A stretch of 64,000 nucleotides of DNA from Candidatus Hydrogenedentota bacterium (GCA_019637335.1 JAHBVV010000015.1:89549-153548), one strand, 5' to 3'. Counted from the first letter of the stretch, positions 34,752-45,030 are shown. Program-made: numbers and translations. The notes: generated by a model from the sequence alone, not told the origin.

Positions 34752-36435
34752 ACCTCAAGGCCATCATCGTGCAATCGTCATGCGGCGCGGCCGGCGCCGT
34801 GTAACGTTGCACGTCCAGGATTACGGCATCGATCAGGGCGCGCGCGGGCTTCCCGAATTGCCGGGAAGCGCACCGCATCAGCCCCGCCTCCTCGTATTCC
34901 ACCGGGGGCGATGGCGTGGCCCCCTCGATGAGGGTCGTCATGCTGCGCGCCTCCACGATGCCGTCCGTGTAGAGCAAGAGGGTGTCGCCCGGGTCGATAA
35001 TGGCCCGGGTCTCCACCCACGGCCCCTCGGGCAGGATGCCCGCGGGCGGCCCCGTGGCGTCCCCAAAAGTGCTGACTTCCGTCCGGCCTACCCGGAGCAC
35101 CGGGTGGTGGCCGGCGTTCGCACAAACCACGTGCCCGCTGGTCAAGTCGAGTGTCAGGTAGCACAGCGTGCAGAACATCCCCCGCTGGCTGCGCTTCACC
35201 AGCCCGCGGTTCAGCTCTTTGAGCACCTCGCCGGGCGCGTCCAGGTCCCGGGCGAGCAGGCGAAACTGCGCGAGCAATTGCGCCATGGTCAACGCCGCCG
35301 GGACGCCTTTTCCGCTCACATCGCCGATCAATATACCGATTTTGTCGCGGTTGGGGCGGACGTAATCATAAAAGTCGCCGCCAACCGTCTTCGCGGGGCG
35401 GGTTTCGCCGTAAACATCAAACCGGGGATCTTCCTGGGGCCACTCCTTGACCAGGAAGCCTTCCTGGATCGTCCACGCGGTCGCGAGATCCTGCTCGATG
35501 CGCTGCTTCTCCAGGATCTCCTGGTGCATATGCGCGTTTTCAAGCGCGAGGCCCGCGCTGTTGCCCACGGACGCCGCCAGCAGCAAGTCGTCGTGCGAGT
35601 AATTCTGGTCCTGGCGATCGGAGTCGATATACAGAATGCCCAGAATGCCGTGTTTGGCGCGCAACGGGACGCAGATGATCGATCGCAACTGCAAGGACAT
35701 AATACTTTCGGACGCGTTCAACTCCATGTCGCTGTCCGTGTCCTGATAGAGCACGCTCTCCCCGTCGCGAATGACCCGGGAGGCCACCGTGCTGCTGATC
35801 TGGATGTCGCCAATGCGCGCCTGCTGCAGCTTGCCGTTGGCGATGCTGTGCACCGCGCCGCAGTGCGGGCAGGGGAGTAATTCGGCCGCGGGACCCGCCA
35901 GAAAGATGGCCCCGCGCTGCGCGTTAATCGCCTTGAGGGTCTTGGTGAGGACGCCATCCATCAGACTGCACGGCTCGTAGTTCGTCGCAATCTCGTTGGC
36001 GACCGAATACACCGCTTCCAGCAGCTTGGTCGTCTTGTTCGGCGCTTCCTGCTTCTGGACCTGCCCGTGGGCGTCCATGATGGTTTCGGTGAAAAGGCGG
36101 CTTTCCTCGCCGGTTCCGCCGCCGGATTCCGCGGGGCGCGACGCTTCGGCCCGGCCGTGGACCTCAAACCGGAGGGTCGTCTCACCAATCTGGATCGTGT
36201 CGCCGTTCTTCAGCTCGCCCGCGAGCATCTTGGCGCCGTTGACCAGCGTGCCGTTGGTGCTGCCCAGATCCTTCCAGATAAACCGGTCCGGGCGCGCCTT
36301 GATCTCCATGTGACGGCGGGACGCCGCGTTGTCTTCGATCATGAGGCCGCTATCCGCGGTTCGGCCGATGACAAGCGATTCCTCCACGGGGACCTTGCGC
36401 CCGTCGGTTTCGATTATGATATATCCCCGCAGCAA
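34735..36435 (-). CDS. FHA-GAF-PP2C (SpoIIE/RsbU-type) serine phosphatase
   Basis: 566 residues from a TTG at 36435, chosen because GAGGAG lies 6 nt upstream and the FHA domain begins at once (LLRGYIIIETDGRKVPVEE). A longer open frame to 36543 has no ribosome site. FHA: 'VIGRTADSGLMIEDNAASRRH' to 'DLGSTNGTLVNGAKM' (~20-70), a phosphothreonine-binding fold. GAF: about 130-295. PP2C/SpoIIE: ~320-560, with 'PAKTVGGDFYDYV', 'IGDVSGKGVPAAL', 'NAGHHPVLRV', 'LLLYTDGIVEAR' and 'DDCTMMAL' carrying the metal-binding Asp residues. It should dephosphorylate the STAS protein, with FHA and GAF domains sensing kinase signals or ligands. Confidence 0.92.
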   Translation of the reverse strand: MLRGYIIIETDGRKVPVEESLVIGRTADSGLMIEDNAASRRHMEIKARPDRFIWKDLGSTNGTLVNGAKMLAGELKNGDTIQIGETTLRFEVHGRAEASRPAESGGGTGEESRLFTETIMDAHGQVQKQEAPNKTTKLLEAVYSVANEIATNYEPCSLMDGVLTKTLKAINAQRGAIFLAGPAAELLPCPHCGAVHSIANGKLQQARIGDIQISSTVASRVIRDGESVLYQDTDSDMELNASESIMSLQLRSIICVPLRAKHGILGILYIDSDRQDQNYSHDDLLLAASVGNSAGLALENAHMHQEILEKQRIEQDLATAWTIQEGFLVKEWPQEDPRFDVYGETRPAKTVGGDFYDYVRPNRDKIGILIGDVSGKGVPAALTMAQLLAQFRLLARDLDAPGEVLKELNRGLVKRSQRGMFCTLCYLTLDLTSGHVVCANAGHHPVLRVGRTEVSTFGDATGPPAGILPEGPWVETRAIIDPGDTLLLYTDGIVEARSMTTLIEGATPSPPVEYEEAGLMRCASRQFGKPARALIDAVILDVQRYTAPAAPHDDCTMMALRYAGGR

Positions 36436-36749
36436 CGGCGTCTCCTCGCAATATGAATCGAGCGGGCATTGTACCCCATTGCGCCGGGGATTTGAAATCG
36501 CGGCGGACGCCGCCACAGGCCCCGGAGCAATCACGCGCCGCACATGGGGCGCTCCCGAATGCCTGGAGTGGAAGTCCCGCCCGTTGCCGAATTCTCCCTC
36601 CCCAATACGCCTGGCGAGCCATCGGGCGACATCGTGGCGCGGGCGGCAGGCCCGCGAAGGTCCACCGCGCCCGCACCGTGCGCCGGCACAGGACCCCGGA
36701 CGACCCCGCCATCACCATGGCGTTTTCGAGAAATCTCTCGCCAGGCGCC
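36436..36749. other. Intergenic region upstream of the phosphatase gene
   Basis: No gene is supported. This stretch should hold the promoter of the leftward phosphatase-Mla operon, but I could not identify convincing hexamers in the GC-rich sequence. It also receives the 3' end of the gingipain-family gene. Confidence 0.4.
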
Positions 36750-39539
36750 CTACGGGTTCGGCAGGCGCATGCGCAACATGGGATCTCCGAAGAGGTGGTA
36801 GATCTGCTCGTTGTAATCGGCCTGCGTCTCGTTCCAGCCCGTCGTGATGATCCGGTGCAATCGGAACTTAGCGTCCCGGAACGCCGCACCGAGGCGCACA
36901 TGCGAGCCATACATGTGCCACGGAACCGCGCCGTGGGGGTAGTCCGGATACATGGCGGAGAACAACAAGGTGGAGAGCTCGTGGTTCTTGTCCGAGTCGC
37001 TCCCGCGGGACGCCGCGATACACGCGATCCCGCCGCCGTCCGCAAAGCGCACCACCGCCTCCGCAAAGCTCTCATCCCACGGCAAGGTAGCCGTATCGGG
37101 CGCGAGCGCGCCCGCGCCATCCCGCATGACGTCCGTCTCATTGTCGAAATAGCCGGAGCTGCAATTAATGCTCAGCACGATGGGATACCACCCGGTCGCC
37201 GGTACGCTCAACGCCACCAGATCGCCCCGCATCAGCCGGGGGTGCTGCCATCCGGCGGGCTCCCCGTGATCGCTGTGGAACACAATCCCGTCAATTCCGT
37301 CCCGCCAGTTGTTCTGCAGCTCCGCCGTCGACGGGTTCCACCCATACGCCAGCAGATCGGGAGCCAATATGCTCAGATCATGCAACAGGTGGGGCTCGAT
37401 ACCCGGGTAGCGCGCGTATCCATAGCGCACCGTCACCCCGCGAGCCGTCATGAATTCCCGCACCTGCTCCGGTGCAAGCATGAAGTCCCAGTCGTCGATG
37501 TGATCCTGCCAGCCCATCTCAAAGGTCAACCCCGCGCTTGACGTCTCCCGATAGTTGCGGGTGAGCCGCAGACTCGTATCGCTCGCGATGCTCGCCACCT
37601 GGTACCAGGGCGCCTCCTCCCGGCTGCCGCAGGTCTCGCAGTAGATCCGGATCCAGTCGTCCACAAGCAGCTCCGAACGAAACACGGTTCCCGCACCCGT
37701 TACCAGCGTACTGCCATTGCTCACCCTCAGTGTGCCGGTCAACACCGCATGCTCCCGCGGCACATCATGGAAGAACGCGTAGGTGGCCATGTGCGTCGGG
37801 TGGTCGCCCGCCGCCCCGCTCTCGTAACGCTCGATCTTGTCCACCACATCCTGAAGTTGGTCGGAGGTCGAAGTCGGCGGCTCCACCGAAATCCGCCCGA
37901 GCGCCACGTCGGGCACGTCATCGCCCCCCCGGAGCCGCGCGTAATACACATCCGTCCCCGCCTTGTTCACCGGATCGTCGCCCGGTTCCGGGTCCGCGTG
38001 CCCCCGCACGTTCATCCCCGCCCACGTGGGAAGATAATCCGTATCGCCGATCAGCAGAATCGCCGCAAGCGCATGCGGCTCGCTCCCATACACCGTCGGC
38101 AGCCGGTTGTCCCGGTCCGCCCCGGCAATGAAATCGCGAATGCTCAACGGCGTGGGGTACGAGGCTTCGCTCAAGACCGCAAGCCGGACCCGCGTCCCGT
38201 ACTCCTGACGCAACCGCGCCAGCCGCCGCGCCCCCTTCGAAAACTCAGGCCGGGTTATGATCAACAGCTCGTAGCCCTCGTCCCAGAGAATCACGGAATC
38301 GAGCGGGGGCAATTGATTCACCAGGTCGGGCGCGCTTACCCGGCGCACGCTGTCCGGATTGATGAGCCGCCCCAGCATCCACGCGTCCGTGCTTTCCTCC
38401 CCCGATCCCGTGTAGTCGCCCAAAACCGTCGGGGCCTGCACACCCGCCACCAGATCGAAGGTCACCCACACCCGCATCGCCGTCGCCAAATGGGCCGTCC
38501 GCGCCGTCGGATCGTAGCGCACGGGAAAGACTCGAACCTCCAGAATCCGCAGATTCCCGGCTGTGTACTCCGCCGTCTCGTGGCGCATCGGCGGCCACGG
38601 CTGGCCGTTGGCATAAAAAGCCGCATCCATCGTGAAGTCCGGCCGAACCGACTCCGCCAGATTCGACTCCTCGAGGAAAGACGGCGGCTGGACCGGTATG
38701 GCGTGGATGTCCGGTATCTCCACCTCATCCTCCACCGCCACCGTCAGATCGTACGAAACCGCCGACTTTGTCTGTGGATCGATCGGCATCGCAATCATCA
38801 ACGGATAGAATGGCAATCGCGGCATGCCCTCGAAGTCGGTATAGCCCGCCCCCTGCAACTGAAGCTGGTGATAGCGCCGCCCGTTCGCAGGAACAATGGC
38901 CGCCGCGACCCCCGGAAACGTGATACGCGCATCCACATAATCAAACGATGCCATCGAGTCCAGATCCGGAGCCACCTCGGCCGCATCTATCGGCAGATCC
39001 TCATTGAAGGGTTCACCTTCGCCTTCGCCTTCACCCTCGCCTTCGCCCTCGCCTTCACCCTCGCCTTCCCCCTCGCCTTCACCCTCGCCTTCACCCTCGC
39101 CCTCGCCCTCGCCTTCACCCTCGCCTTCACCCTCGCCTTCGCCCTCGCCCTCGCCTTCGCCTTCACCCTCGCCTTCACCCTCGCCCTCGCCCTCGCCCGT
39201 TACCGTGATGTACTTGTTCTTATCCTCGGCGTCCGAACCCACCGAGTTCCGGACCGACAGAGATACGCTGTAAACGCCGGCGCGCATGTACGTGTGCGCG
39301 GGATGCTGCTCCAAGCTGATTCCCCCATCGCCAAAACGCCACGACCAGGCCTCAATATCGGCGCTCCCCCGCGAAGACGAGTCCGAGAATTCCACCGTCA
39401 ACGGTGCGGGACCGCTCGTCGGCGTCCCGCTGAAGGCCGCAGTCGGCCCCACCTGCGGGTTCAACGGACACGCCGTGAAGAACAGCAATTCCACCAGCAA
39501 GACGGAACAGAAGAAAGCGAGAGCACGGCGGGTGAGCAT
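36750..39539 (-). CDS. Gingipain-family (C25) peptidase lipoprotein with PKD domain and long GE linker
   Basis: 929 residues from the ATG at 39539, preceded by [30 protein letters not shown] is followed by the lipobox FTAC. Residues ~30-108 form a PKD domain ('[20 protein letters not shown]', 'WSWRFGDGG', '[13 protein letters not shown]'). A run of about 31 Gly-Glu dipeptides follows (~114-176). The rest is a propeptide-like region and a C25 peptidase: His in '[12 protein letters not shown]' (~755) and Cys in '[14 protein letters not shown]' (~792) fit the catalytic dyad. The end '[15 protein letters not shown]' is typical of C25 domains. It is probably a cell-surface cysteine protease, specificity unknown. 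The GE tract sits in the middle rather than at the C-terminus. Confidence 0.85.
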   Translation of the reverse strand: MLTRRALAFFCSVLLVELLFFTACPLNPQVGPTAAFSGTPTSGPAPLTVEFSDSSSRGSADIEAWSWRFGDGGISLEQHPAHTYMRAGVYSVSLSVRNSVGSDAEDKNKYITVTGEGEGEGEGEGEGEGEGEGEGEGEGEGEGEGEGEGEGEGEGEGEGEGEGEGEGEGEGEGEGEPFNEDLPIDAAEVAPDLDSMASFDYVDARITFPGVAAAIVPANGRRYHQLQLQGAGYTDFEGMPRLPFYPLMIAMPIDPQTKSAVSYDLTVAVEDEVEIPDIHAIPVQPPSFLEESNLAESVRPDFTMDAAFYANGQPWPPMRHETAEYTAGNLRILEVRVFPVRYDPTARTAHLATAMRVWVTFDLVAGVQAPTVLGDYTGSGEESTDAWMLGRLINPDSVRRVSAPDLVNQLPPLDSVILWDEGYELLIITRPEFSKGARRLARLRQEYGTRVRLAVLSEASYPTPLSIRDFIAGADRDNRLPTVYGSEPHALAAILLIGDTDYLPTWAGMNVRGHADPEPGDDPVNKAGTDVYYARLRGGDDVPDVALGRISVEPPTSTSDQLQDVVDKIERYESGAAGDHPTHMATYAFFHDVPREHAVLTGTLRVSNGSTLVTGAGTVFRSELLVDDWIRIYCETCGSREEAPWYQVASIASDTSLRLTRNYRETSSAGLTFEMGWQDHIDDWDFMLAPEQVREFMTARGVTVRYGYARYPGIEPHLLHDLSILAPDLLAYGWNPSTAELQNNWRDGIDGIVFHSDHGEPAGWQHPRLMRGDLVALSVPATGWYPIVLSINCSSGYFDNETDVMRDGAGALAPDTATLPWDESFAEAVVRFADGGGIACIAASRGSDSDKNHELSTLLFSAMYPDYPHGAVPWHMYGSHVRLGAAFRDAKFRLHRIITTGWNETQADYNEQIYHLFGDPMLRMRLPNP
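39013..39198 (-). repeat. Hexanucleotide/12-mer coding repeat for a poly(Gly-Glu) linker
   Basis: About 31 tandem copies of a GGC/GGT-GAA/GAG hexamer inside the C25 peptidase gene. Codon choice alternates, giving an irregular 12-bp rhythm. Such tracts change length by slippage in 6-bp steps, which keeps the frame. Confidence 0.9.
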
Positions 39540-39772
39540 GGTTCCTCTCCCCAACACGGGCCCACGTGGAGCGGAGAGCGCGCCTTTCCTTTAGTCTCGC
39601 CCCAAAGCAGAAATTTGTCAACAGAATTCGCGGCCCCACTGCCCCCATCCCTCAGCAAAAGTCAAAAAAACGCGATCCTTCGATACGCATACTCCGCCCC
39701 CCCCGCAATATGGGATATTGATTCCATCTCCGGGGCCAATGCAATTCCTCCGAACACTAATCAATTCCCCCA

Positions 39773-41002
39773 TCACCCGCCACCCGGCATTAAGAACAAC
39801 CGCCCATCCCCGGCCCCCAGCGAAATCTGGATGCCCTCCATCGCCGGGCTGTCGTCGATAAGCGGAATCAATTCCCCGCTATACTTGTCCACCTCGCGGA
39901 TCGCCTCGGTTGGCGAGTCAAAGGCAACCGTGGGCCACGCCGTGTAGGCGAAGTGGTAGTTGTTCAGCAGCACTGCGCGGCGACCGTCGTCATGCGCGAA
40001 CGCCCCGACAAGCAGATCCAGCGGCGGATCTTCCGTGTCGCGCGTGAGATCTGTAATGGGCTGCCCCGCGAGTTTCTCGGAGGGGACGTCCCCCGCGCTT
40101 TCGTCCACGCGCACGTCCGCCGTGCTTCGCAGCTGCATGAGCACCGGACCCAGGCGCTTCAGTTCCGCGTTGATCCGCTGCGCCTCGTAATAGTGCCGCG
40201 TGCGACGCCCGTCCCGCTGGATAATCGCGCCGCCCTTGGGAAACTCTCCTCCCGCCGGCGTGTAGTAGCAGAAATACAGCACACCGCGCGCGCCGTATGC
40301 AAGCGACGTGTATATCTGCCAGCGCAACTGCCCCTCCGTGGGATCCGTATGCGGGCCGTAGGGCATCGTGTTGAAAAAATTCCAGAACGGGATCCCCGCC
40401 GCCTGCGACTGTTCCCGGAATATCTCCAGATTCTCCCGGTAGCGCTCCCGCGTGTCGCGCCCTGGGTGAAACAGCGGGTAATTGTCCATGCTCAACACTT
40501 CGGGCCGCACCGTCTCGATAAACAGCCGCACATGCTCCTCGTACGTCTCCGTACCGAGCTGCTCCGCGTCCGCATAGTTCGGAAACAGGTTGATGTACGG
40601 CAGCTTCCCAGGACGCGCCGCGCGCACCGCGTCCGCCCGTTCCCGCAGTTCTGGGAAGTCCCGCGCGTGGGGCTCGTCGCGCAGCGCATAGCCCCAAACC
40701 GCCGGTCCGTCGGCCAGATCCGCCGGGTCGCCGCGCCGGCCCGACGCGATCAGACCGAGACCATACTTCTCGCAGAGCGCCGCCTGCAACGCCGCCTCCG
40801 GACCGCCAAACCCGCCAATCACCAGCGTGAAGTGCGCCTCCGCAAGCTCCCGGTAGCGCTCGTCCGCCCGCTCGTCCAGCGGCGGATCGACCCACAGCCC
40901 GATGGCGAATTCCTCCTGAACGAACCGGGCGCTCTCGGCCCCCGCGCCCATCGCGAACAAGGCCGCCCAGAGAACGGCGGAATACACCCCTGTTTTCCAC
41001 AT
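39773..41002 (-). CDS. Secreted glycoside hydrolase-like TIM-barrel protein
   Basis: 409 residues with a signal peptide (MWKTGVYSAVLWAALFAMGA, ending AGAES). 'FAIGLWVDPPLDERADERYR', 'FTLVIGGFGGPEA', 'VWGYALRDEPHARDFPEL', 'EVLSMDNYPLFHPG' and 'YGARGVLYFCYYTPAGG' follow the strand-helix order of a barrel glycosidase, similar to GH42-like hypothetical proteins in this type of genome. 'DEP' at the end of a strand could supply a catalytic acid. The C-terminal ~120 residues look like a beta sandwich. Family assignment is by pattern only and the substrate is unknown. It is divergent from the prepilin gene at 41278. Confidence 0.65.
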   Translation of the reverse strand: MWKTGVYSAVLWAALFAMGAGAESARFVQEEFAIGLWVDPPLDERADERYRELAEAHFTLVIGGFGGPEAALQAALCEKYGLGLIASGRRGDPADLADGPAVWGYALRDEPHARDFPELRERADAVRAARPGKLPYINLFPNYADAEQLGTETYEEHVRLFIETVRPEVLSMDNYPLFHPGRDTRERYRENLEIFREQSQAAGIPFWNFFNTMPYGPHTDPTEGQLRWQIYTSLAYGARGVLYFCYYTPAGGEFPKGGAIIQRDGRRTRHYYEAQRINAELKRLGPVLMQLRSTADVRVDESAGDVPSEKLAGQPITDLTRDTEDPPLDLLVGAFAHDDGRRAVLLNNYHFAYTAWPTVAFDSPTEAIREVDKYSGELIPLIDDSPAMEGIQISLGAGDGRLFLMPGGG

Positions 41003-41277
41003 AGCTCACATACTCCCATAAATGCCGATTCGCTGGGCTTCTCGCGGCCCGCCGCCGGCGCCAACCCCCTCACGCAAATCTAACCCGTATTTACCCCCAT
41101 CCTCAAATATGCCTAATTCTCCCCCAACGCGCCGCGCGTAATCTTTTCCCAACTTGCCCTGCCAATCCGAGCGCCGCGCTGCGCCCGCAAGAATTTCACC
41201 GGAAGCGGCGCTGGAGGCGGGCGGGGAGGGATGTGTTCCGTATCTGGACTGTGCAAAACAAACCTTGGAGAAACGCA

Positions 41278-42345
41278 ATGAAACGACGTGGATTCACCCT
41301 GATCGAACTGCTGGTGGTCATCGCGATCATCGGCATCCTGGCCGCCATTCTGCTCCCCGCACTGGCGCGCGCACGCGAGGCCGCCCGCCGCGCAAGCTGC
41401 CAGAACAACCTCAAGCAGATGGGGCTCGTGCTGAAAATGTACGCCAATGAGTCGCGGGGCAACCGTTTTCCACGGCTCGGATTGCAGGAAAACCTGGAGG
41501 CGAAGGAGTACCGCGACGACCCTTCCGGTACCGTGCCGTGGCAGGACTGGGATCTCGACGCCCAGAACATCCCCTCCGGAGTCGAGCTCTATCCGGAATA
41601 CATGAGCGATGCCAGCATCATATTCTGCCCCTCGGACAGTGAAACCCCGGACGGGTACCTGGACTGCCCACAGGGCGACTGGTGCGAAGGCGCGGAAGGC
41701 AACCTGCCGCAGTCCCACCCCGCCTATGGATCAATTGCCCCGGGCGCCTTCGAAGACGCCAGCTACACCTACTGGCCGTGGGTCGCGGAAAACGTCGACG
41801 TCTTCGCAACCCTCGTCACCATCACCATGGGCAAGGAAGACTACGGCATGATGAACCTCGAAGGTGGCATCGGCGACTGGCTCGACGCCGGCTTCGGAAC
41901 CACCCTCGAATCCTTCTACGCCGCGCTTGAATCCGACATCAGGGTGTCGAACTGGCCCGCCGCCCAGGTCGCCCAGCACGTGCTCGACTTCACCGGCATC
42001 AGCATCAACGTTACCGGCAACGGCGGATCGAGCACCATCCTCCGCACCCGCGAAGGCATCGAGCGCTTCCTGATCACCGATATCAACAACCCCGGCGCCT
42101 CCGCGCGCGCGCAGAGCGAAGTTCCCGTCATGTGGGACAACATCGGTTCCGGCGCCCTAGTGCCGCCGCCCGCCCCCTGGTTCAAGGAGGAAGGCCCCGA
42201 TTCCTTCAACCACCTCCCCGGCGGCTGCAACATCCTCTACATGGACGGCCATGTGGAGTTCTCAAAGTATCCGAGCGACACCGACATCCCGACCAGCGTC
42301 CTCGCCGCCGCGATCGGTTTCAACTACTCCTCCTGGGACGACTGA
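41278..42345 (+). CDS. Type II secretion/type IV prepilin-like protein with H-x-DG motif
   Basis: 355 residues from the ATG at 41278, preceded by [24 protein letters not shown] is a prepilin signal: cleavage by prepilin peptidase would fall before F6, with the Glu at position +5. '[29 protein letters not shown]' continues the N-terminal helix. The C-terminal '[19 protein letters not shown]' is the prepilin-processing H-x-DG block of DUF1559-like proteins, here with ten residues between His and DG. Such proteins are numerous in Planctomycete-type genomes; their role as pseudopilins or surface fibres is not established. The longer in-frame start at 41233 lacks a ribosome site. Confidence 0.9.
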   Translation: MKRRGFTLIELLVVIAIIGILAAILLPALARAREAARRASCQNNLKQMGLVLKMYANESRGNRFPRLGLQENLEAKEYRDDPSGTVPWQDWDLDAQNIPSGVELYPEYMSDASIIFCPSDSETPDGYLDCPQGDWCEGAEGNLPQSHPAYGSIAPGAFEDASYTYWPWVAENVDVFATLVTITMGKEDYGMMNLEGGIGDWLDAGFGTTLESFYAALESDIRVSNWPAAQVAQHVLDFTGISINVTGNGGSSTILRTREGIERFLITDINNPGASARAQSEVPVMWDNIGSGALVPPPAPWFKEEGPDSFNHLPGGCNILYMDGHVEFSKYPSDTDIPTSVLAAAIGFNYSSWDD

Positions 42346-42453
42346 TCGCCCGCCGCGTTCCTCCGCCGCCGCGCTCCAGCATGGGGCGCGGCGGCGTACT
42401 CGTAGGACGCCACCCGCGCCGCTTCGCTACACTACACCCAGGAGAACCTCACC

Positions 42454-43470
42454 ATGTTTACACGCACCCGAATACTACTCGTCGCCGCCACGATCGCCCT
42501 CGGCGCCGTCAACCACGCCCCCGCCAATGAAGACACCACCCTCACCCCCGCCCTCACCCTGACCAACCCCGATGTCCTCGATCAGGACGACATGTGCATC
42601 TGGGTCCACCCCACCGATCCCGCCCGCAGCACCATTATCACATCGGACAAAACCGCCGGACACCTGTTCGTCTACGGCCTCGACGGTTCCCTCATTCAGA
42701 CCGTCGCAAACGTCGGGAAACCCGGCAACATCGATATCCGAAACGGATTTCCCCTCGGCGGGCGGGAAGTCTCCATCGTCGCCTTCAACGAGCGAAACGA
42801 TCTCAAGGTGCACATCTACGCGGTTGACCCCGAAACCCGCACCATCGCCCGCGTGGACGATGACGCCATACAGACCGGCATGAACTACGGCCTGACCCTC
42901 TACCGCAGCCCCCGCGACGGGGCCTTCTACGCCATCACCGTCCCCAACGACACCGGCGGATTCGTTGAGCAATACCGGCTCGATGTAAGCGGGGACGGCG
43001 CCGTAAGCGGAACCAAAGTTCGCAGCTGGCCCATCACCGAAAGCGAGGGATGCGCCGCGGACGATCAAACCGGCACGCTCTATATCGGCGAGGAGAAAGT
43101 CGGTATCTGGCGCGTCGGCGCGGAACCGGCCGACCCCGCGCCCGGCGAACTGGTCCACCCCGTCGGCGCGCACGGCCTCACCGCCGACGTCGAGGGCCTC
43201 GCCCTCCTCAACGGAAAGGGCGACAACCGGTACCTCCTCGCCTCCAGCCAGGGCAGCAGCCGCTTCATGGTCTACCGGCTCGACGCGGAAAACTCTTTCG
43301 TGATGTCCTTCGCGGTCGAAGGCGCCACCGACACCGACGGCATCGACGTTTCGCCCGTCAATTTCGGCGGCCAGTTCCCCGGCGGCGTATTCACCCTCCA
43401 CAACGGCGCCAAGGTCCCCTACCCCGTCCTCGTCTGCGACCTGCGCGGCCTCGGACTCCCCCTCGAATAA
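42454..43470 (+). CDS. Beta-propeller phytase (3-phytase family)
   Basis: 338 residues; the ATG at 42454 follows CCAGGAGAACCTCACC. MFTRTRILLVAATIALGAVN is a signal peptide. Family blocks are present in order: 'DDMCIWVHPTDPARSTIITSDKTAG', 'GHLFVYGLDGSLIQTV', 'NIDIRNGFPLGG', 'EGCAADDQTGTLYIGEEKVGIW', 'DVEGLALLNGKG' and 'ASSQGSSRFMVYRLD'. These line the calcium-dependent catalytic pocket of beta-propeller phytases, which release phosphate from phytate outside the cell or in the periplasm. It is a little shorter than Bacillus phytases but complete. It converges with the rfbC gene. Confidence 0.88.
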   Translation: MFTRTRILLVAATIALGAVNHAPANEDTTLTPALTLTNPDVLDQDDMCIWVHPTDPARSTIITSDKTAGHLFVYGLDGSLIQTVANVGKPGNIDIRNGFPLGGREVSIVAFNERNDLKVHIYAVDPETRTIARVDDDAIQTGMNYGLTLYRSPRDGAFYAITVPNDTGGFVEQYRLDVSGDGAVSGTKVRSWPITESEGCAADDQTGTLYIGEEKVGIWRVGAEPADPAPGELVHPVGAHGLTADVEGLALLNGKGDNRYLLASSQGSSRFMVYRLDAENSFVMSFAVEGATDTDGIDVSPVNFGGQFPGGVFTLHNGAKVPYPVLVCDLRGLGLPLE

Positions 43471-43476
43471 TCCGCC

Positions 43477-44037
43477 TCAATAGCTGAAATTCGTCTCGGC
43501 ATCATCCAGAAACGGCGCGTCCGCGTCCTTCTGGGTGATGACCGACGGCGCGATCGGCCACACGATTCCCACCTTCGGGCACGCATAATTCAACGCGCGT
43601 TCAAACGCCGGCGCATGGTGGCCCGTGCACTTGTAGTGCACCAGCGAATCGTCCTCCAGCGCCACAAACCCGTGCGCGAAACCCGCCGGAACCCAGAACG
43701 AAAGATGGTTCGCGGCGGATAGCTCAATGCCATGCCACTGGCCGAAGGTCGGCGATCCACGGCGCAGATCCACCGCCACGTCATACACCGACCCGTGTAC
43801 GCACCGGACCAGCTTCCCCATCGCCTCCGGCGCAATCTGGTAGTGCATGCCGCGCAGCGTCCCCTTCCGCGAATGGCTCAGGTTATCCTGCACAAATTCC
43901 TCGCGAAACCCCGCCTCCGCCCACATCATCCGCGAATAGGATTCCGAAAAGTAGCCCCGATCATCGTGGAACACCCCCGTCTTCACCACAAGCAGGCCAT
44001 CCAGCGGGGTCTTTTCAATCGTTACGGGCATGGGCAT
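43477..44037 (-). CDS. rfbC: dTDP-4-dehydrorhamnose 3,5-epimerase
   Basis: 186 residues from the ATG at 44037, with GGGAGAG upstream. 'GVFHDDRGYFSESYS' is the N-terminal substrate-binding block. 'FVQDNLSHSRKGTLRGMHYQ' contains the catalytic His (~64), followed by 'RCVHGSVYDVAVDLRRGSPTFGQW' and 'VPAGFAHGFVALEDDSLVHYKC' with the catalytic Asp and Tyr region. The enzyme makes dTDP-L-rhamnose precursors for O-antigen or other surface glycans. It ends 6 bp from the convergent phytase gene, and its upstream neighbour encodes a LAB_N membrane protein. The other rml genes are not in the window. Confidence 0.93.
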   Translation of the reverse strand: MPMPVTIEKTPLDGLLVVKTGVFHDDRGYFSESYSRMMWAEAGFREEFVQDNLSHSRKGTLRGMHYQIAPEAMGKLVRCVHGSVYDVAVDLRRGSPTFGQWHGIELSAANHLSFWVPAGFAHGFVALEDDSLVHYKCTGHHAPAFERALNYACPKVGIVWPIAPSVITQKDADAPFLDDAETNFSY

Positions 44038-44071
44038 GGTCAATTTCTCTCCCGGTCGGTTGGAGGCCGAT

Positions 44072-44893
44072 TCAGGCCGATTCGGAATACTGCTGCTTGT
44101 GCCGGTGAATGATCCAGATGTTCCGCGTGTAAATCGGCAGCGTCGTCGCAATACCAAGCGCGAAGATCCAGTCCCGCAACTGCACAAACGAAGCCAGCTG
44201 CAACACCGATGCTGCCACGCTCAGGTACCAGAAGGCAACTGGAATCACGCTCTCGCGCCGCCGCTCCGTCGTCACCCACTGCAATATGAACCGGCCCGCA
44301 AACAGCGCCTGCCCCGCAACCCCCACCCCGATCCAGAACCAGGTCCGCCCCGCGTCCAACTCAGGACTCGTGCGCGTGCTGTGCAACACATTGAACCACG
44401 TGAAAACAAGCAGCCCCGCCGCCACCACGATCGCGCCAAGCGCCAGACCATGCACAATCAACGAACGGCGGCGGCTCAGCGTCCCCCGCGCGCGCCACAC
44501 GTGAATCAGGTTCCGCGCATAAATCAGCGTGTTGAAGCAATGCGAAAGCGTCCCCACCGCGGACTGCACGTACACGCCGTAGCCAAACAGCAACAACGAC
44601 CCGGCGCTGCTCATGTACCAGAACCCGATCGGAACCACACTGCGCTTCAGGCGCTCCGACGTGTACCACTGCAAGTAGAAGCGCCCGTAAAAGATCAGCG
44701 CGGCGACCAGGCCAATGGCGTCGCCAAGCCCGAAACCCCAGTTTTGCAACAGGTTGTACACACTAAACCCCAGGAAGGAAACTCGGAGGGAAGCGCGCGC
44801 CAGCTGGCGCAGCCGCACGCTCAACCGATCATGCCACGTAATGAGGTCGGATGCAAGCACAGCCGACAGCCCCCCCCCCAGGGGAAGCCGCAC
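44072..44893 (-). CDS. Membrane protein with two Lipid A biosynthesis N-terminal (LAB_N) domains
   Basis: Up to 273 residues. The start is uncertain: the ATG at 44893 begins a glycine-rich segment, and internal GTG codons near 44820 are alternatives. Two homologous units are visible. Unit 1 (~55-130) has 'FYGRFYLQWYTSERLKRSVV', 'PIGFWYMSSAGSLLLFGYG' and 'FNTLIYARNL'. Unit 2 (~183-260) has 'FAGRFILQWVTTERRRESVI', 'PVAFWYLSVAASVLQLASF' and 'TTLPIYTRNI'. Each is a three-helix LAB_N domain, also found in undecaprenyl-linked sugar flippase-like proteins. The arrangement suggests a SMR/SWEET-like pseudo-dimer. It is 34 bp upstream of rfbC, so a role in surface-glycan or lipid A sugar handling is plausible. 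Confidence 0.85.
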   Translation of the reverse strand: MRLPLGGGLSAVLASDLITWHDRLSVRLRQLARASLRVSFLGFSVYNLLQNWGFGLGDAIGLVAALIFYGRFYLQWYTSERLKRSVVPIGFWYMSSAGSLLLFGYGVYVQSAVGTLSHCFNTLIYARNLIHVWRARGTLSRRRSLIVHGLALGAIVVAAGLLVFTWFNVLHSTRTSPELDAGRTWFWIGVGVAGQALFAGRFILQWVTTERRRESVIPVAFWYLSVAASVLQLASFVQLRDWIFALGIATTLPIYTRNIWIIHRHKQQYSESA

Positions 44894-45030
44894 ACGGGAG
44901 CAAACCCAAACCTCCCGGTGAACGCGGGCATGTCCCGGCTATATCCGGATCGTGGAATCCGTCGTTCCGCACACGATGGCCCAAACTAGGAAAAACGGGG
45001 GGCCGCCTCGCGATAGGGGTCGGTGCCCCC

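Noticed and set aside
39013..39198. Possible CRISPR-like or satellite array
   Set aside because: It is a 6-bp in-frame coding repeat with no spacers.
37749..39947. 732-codon rightward frame containing a Phe-Ala-Phe-Thr-Leu-like repeat
   Set aside because: The repeat is the antisense reading of the Gly-Glu tract of the C25 peptidase. It has no start signals.
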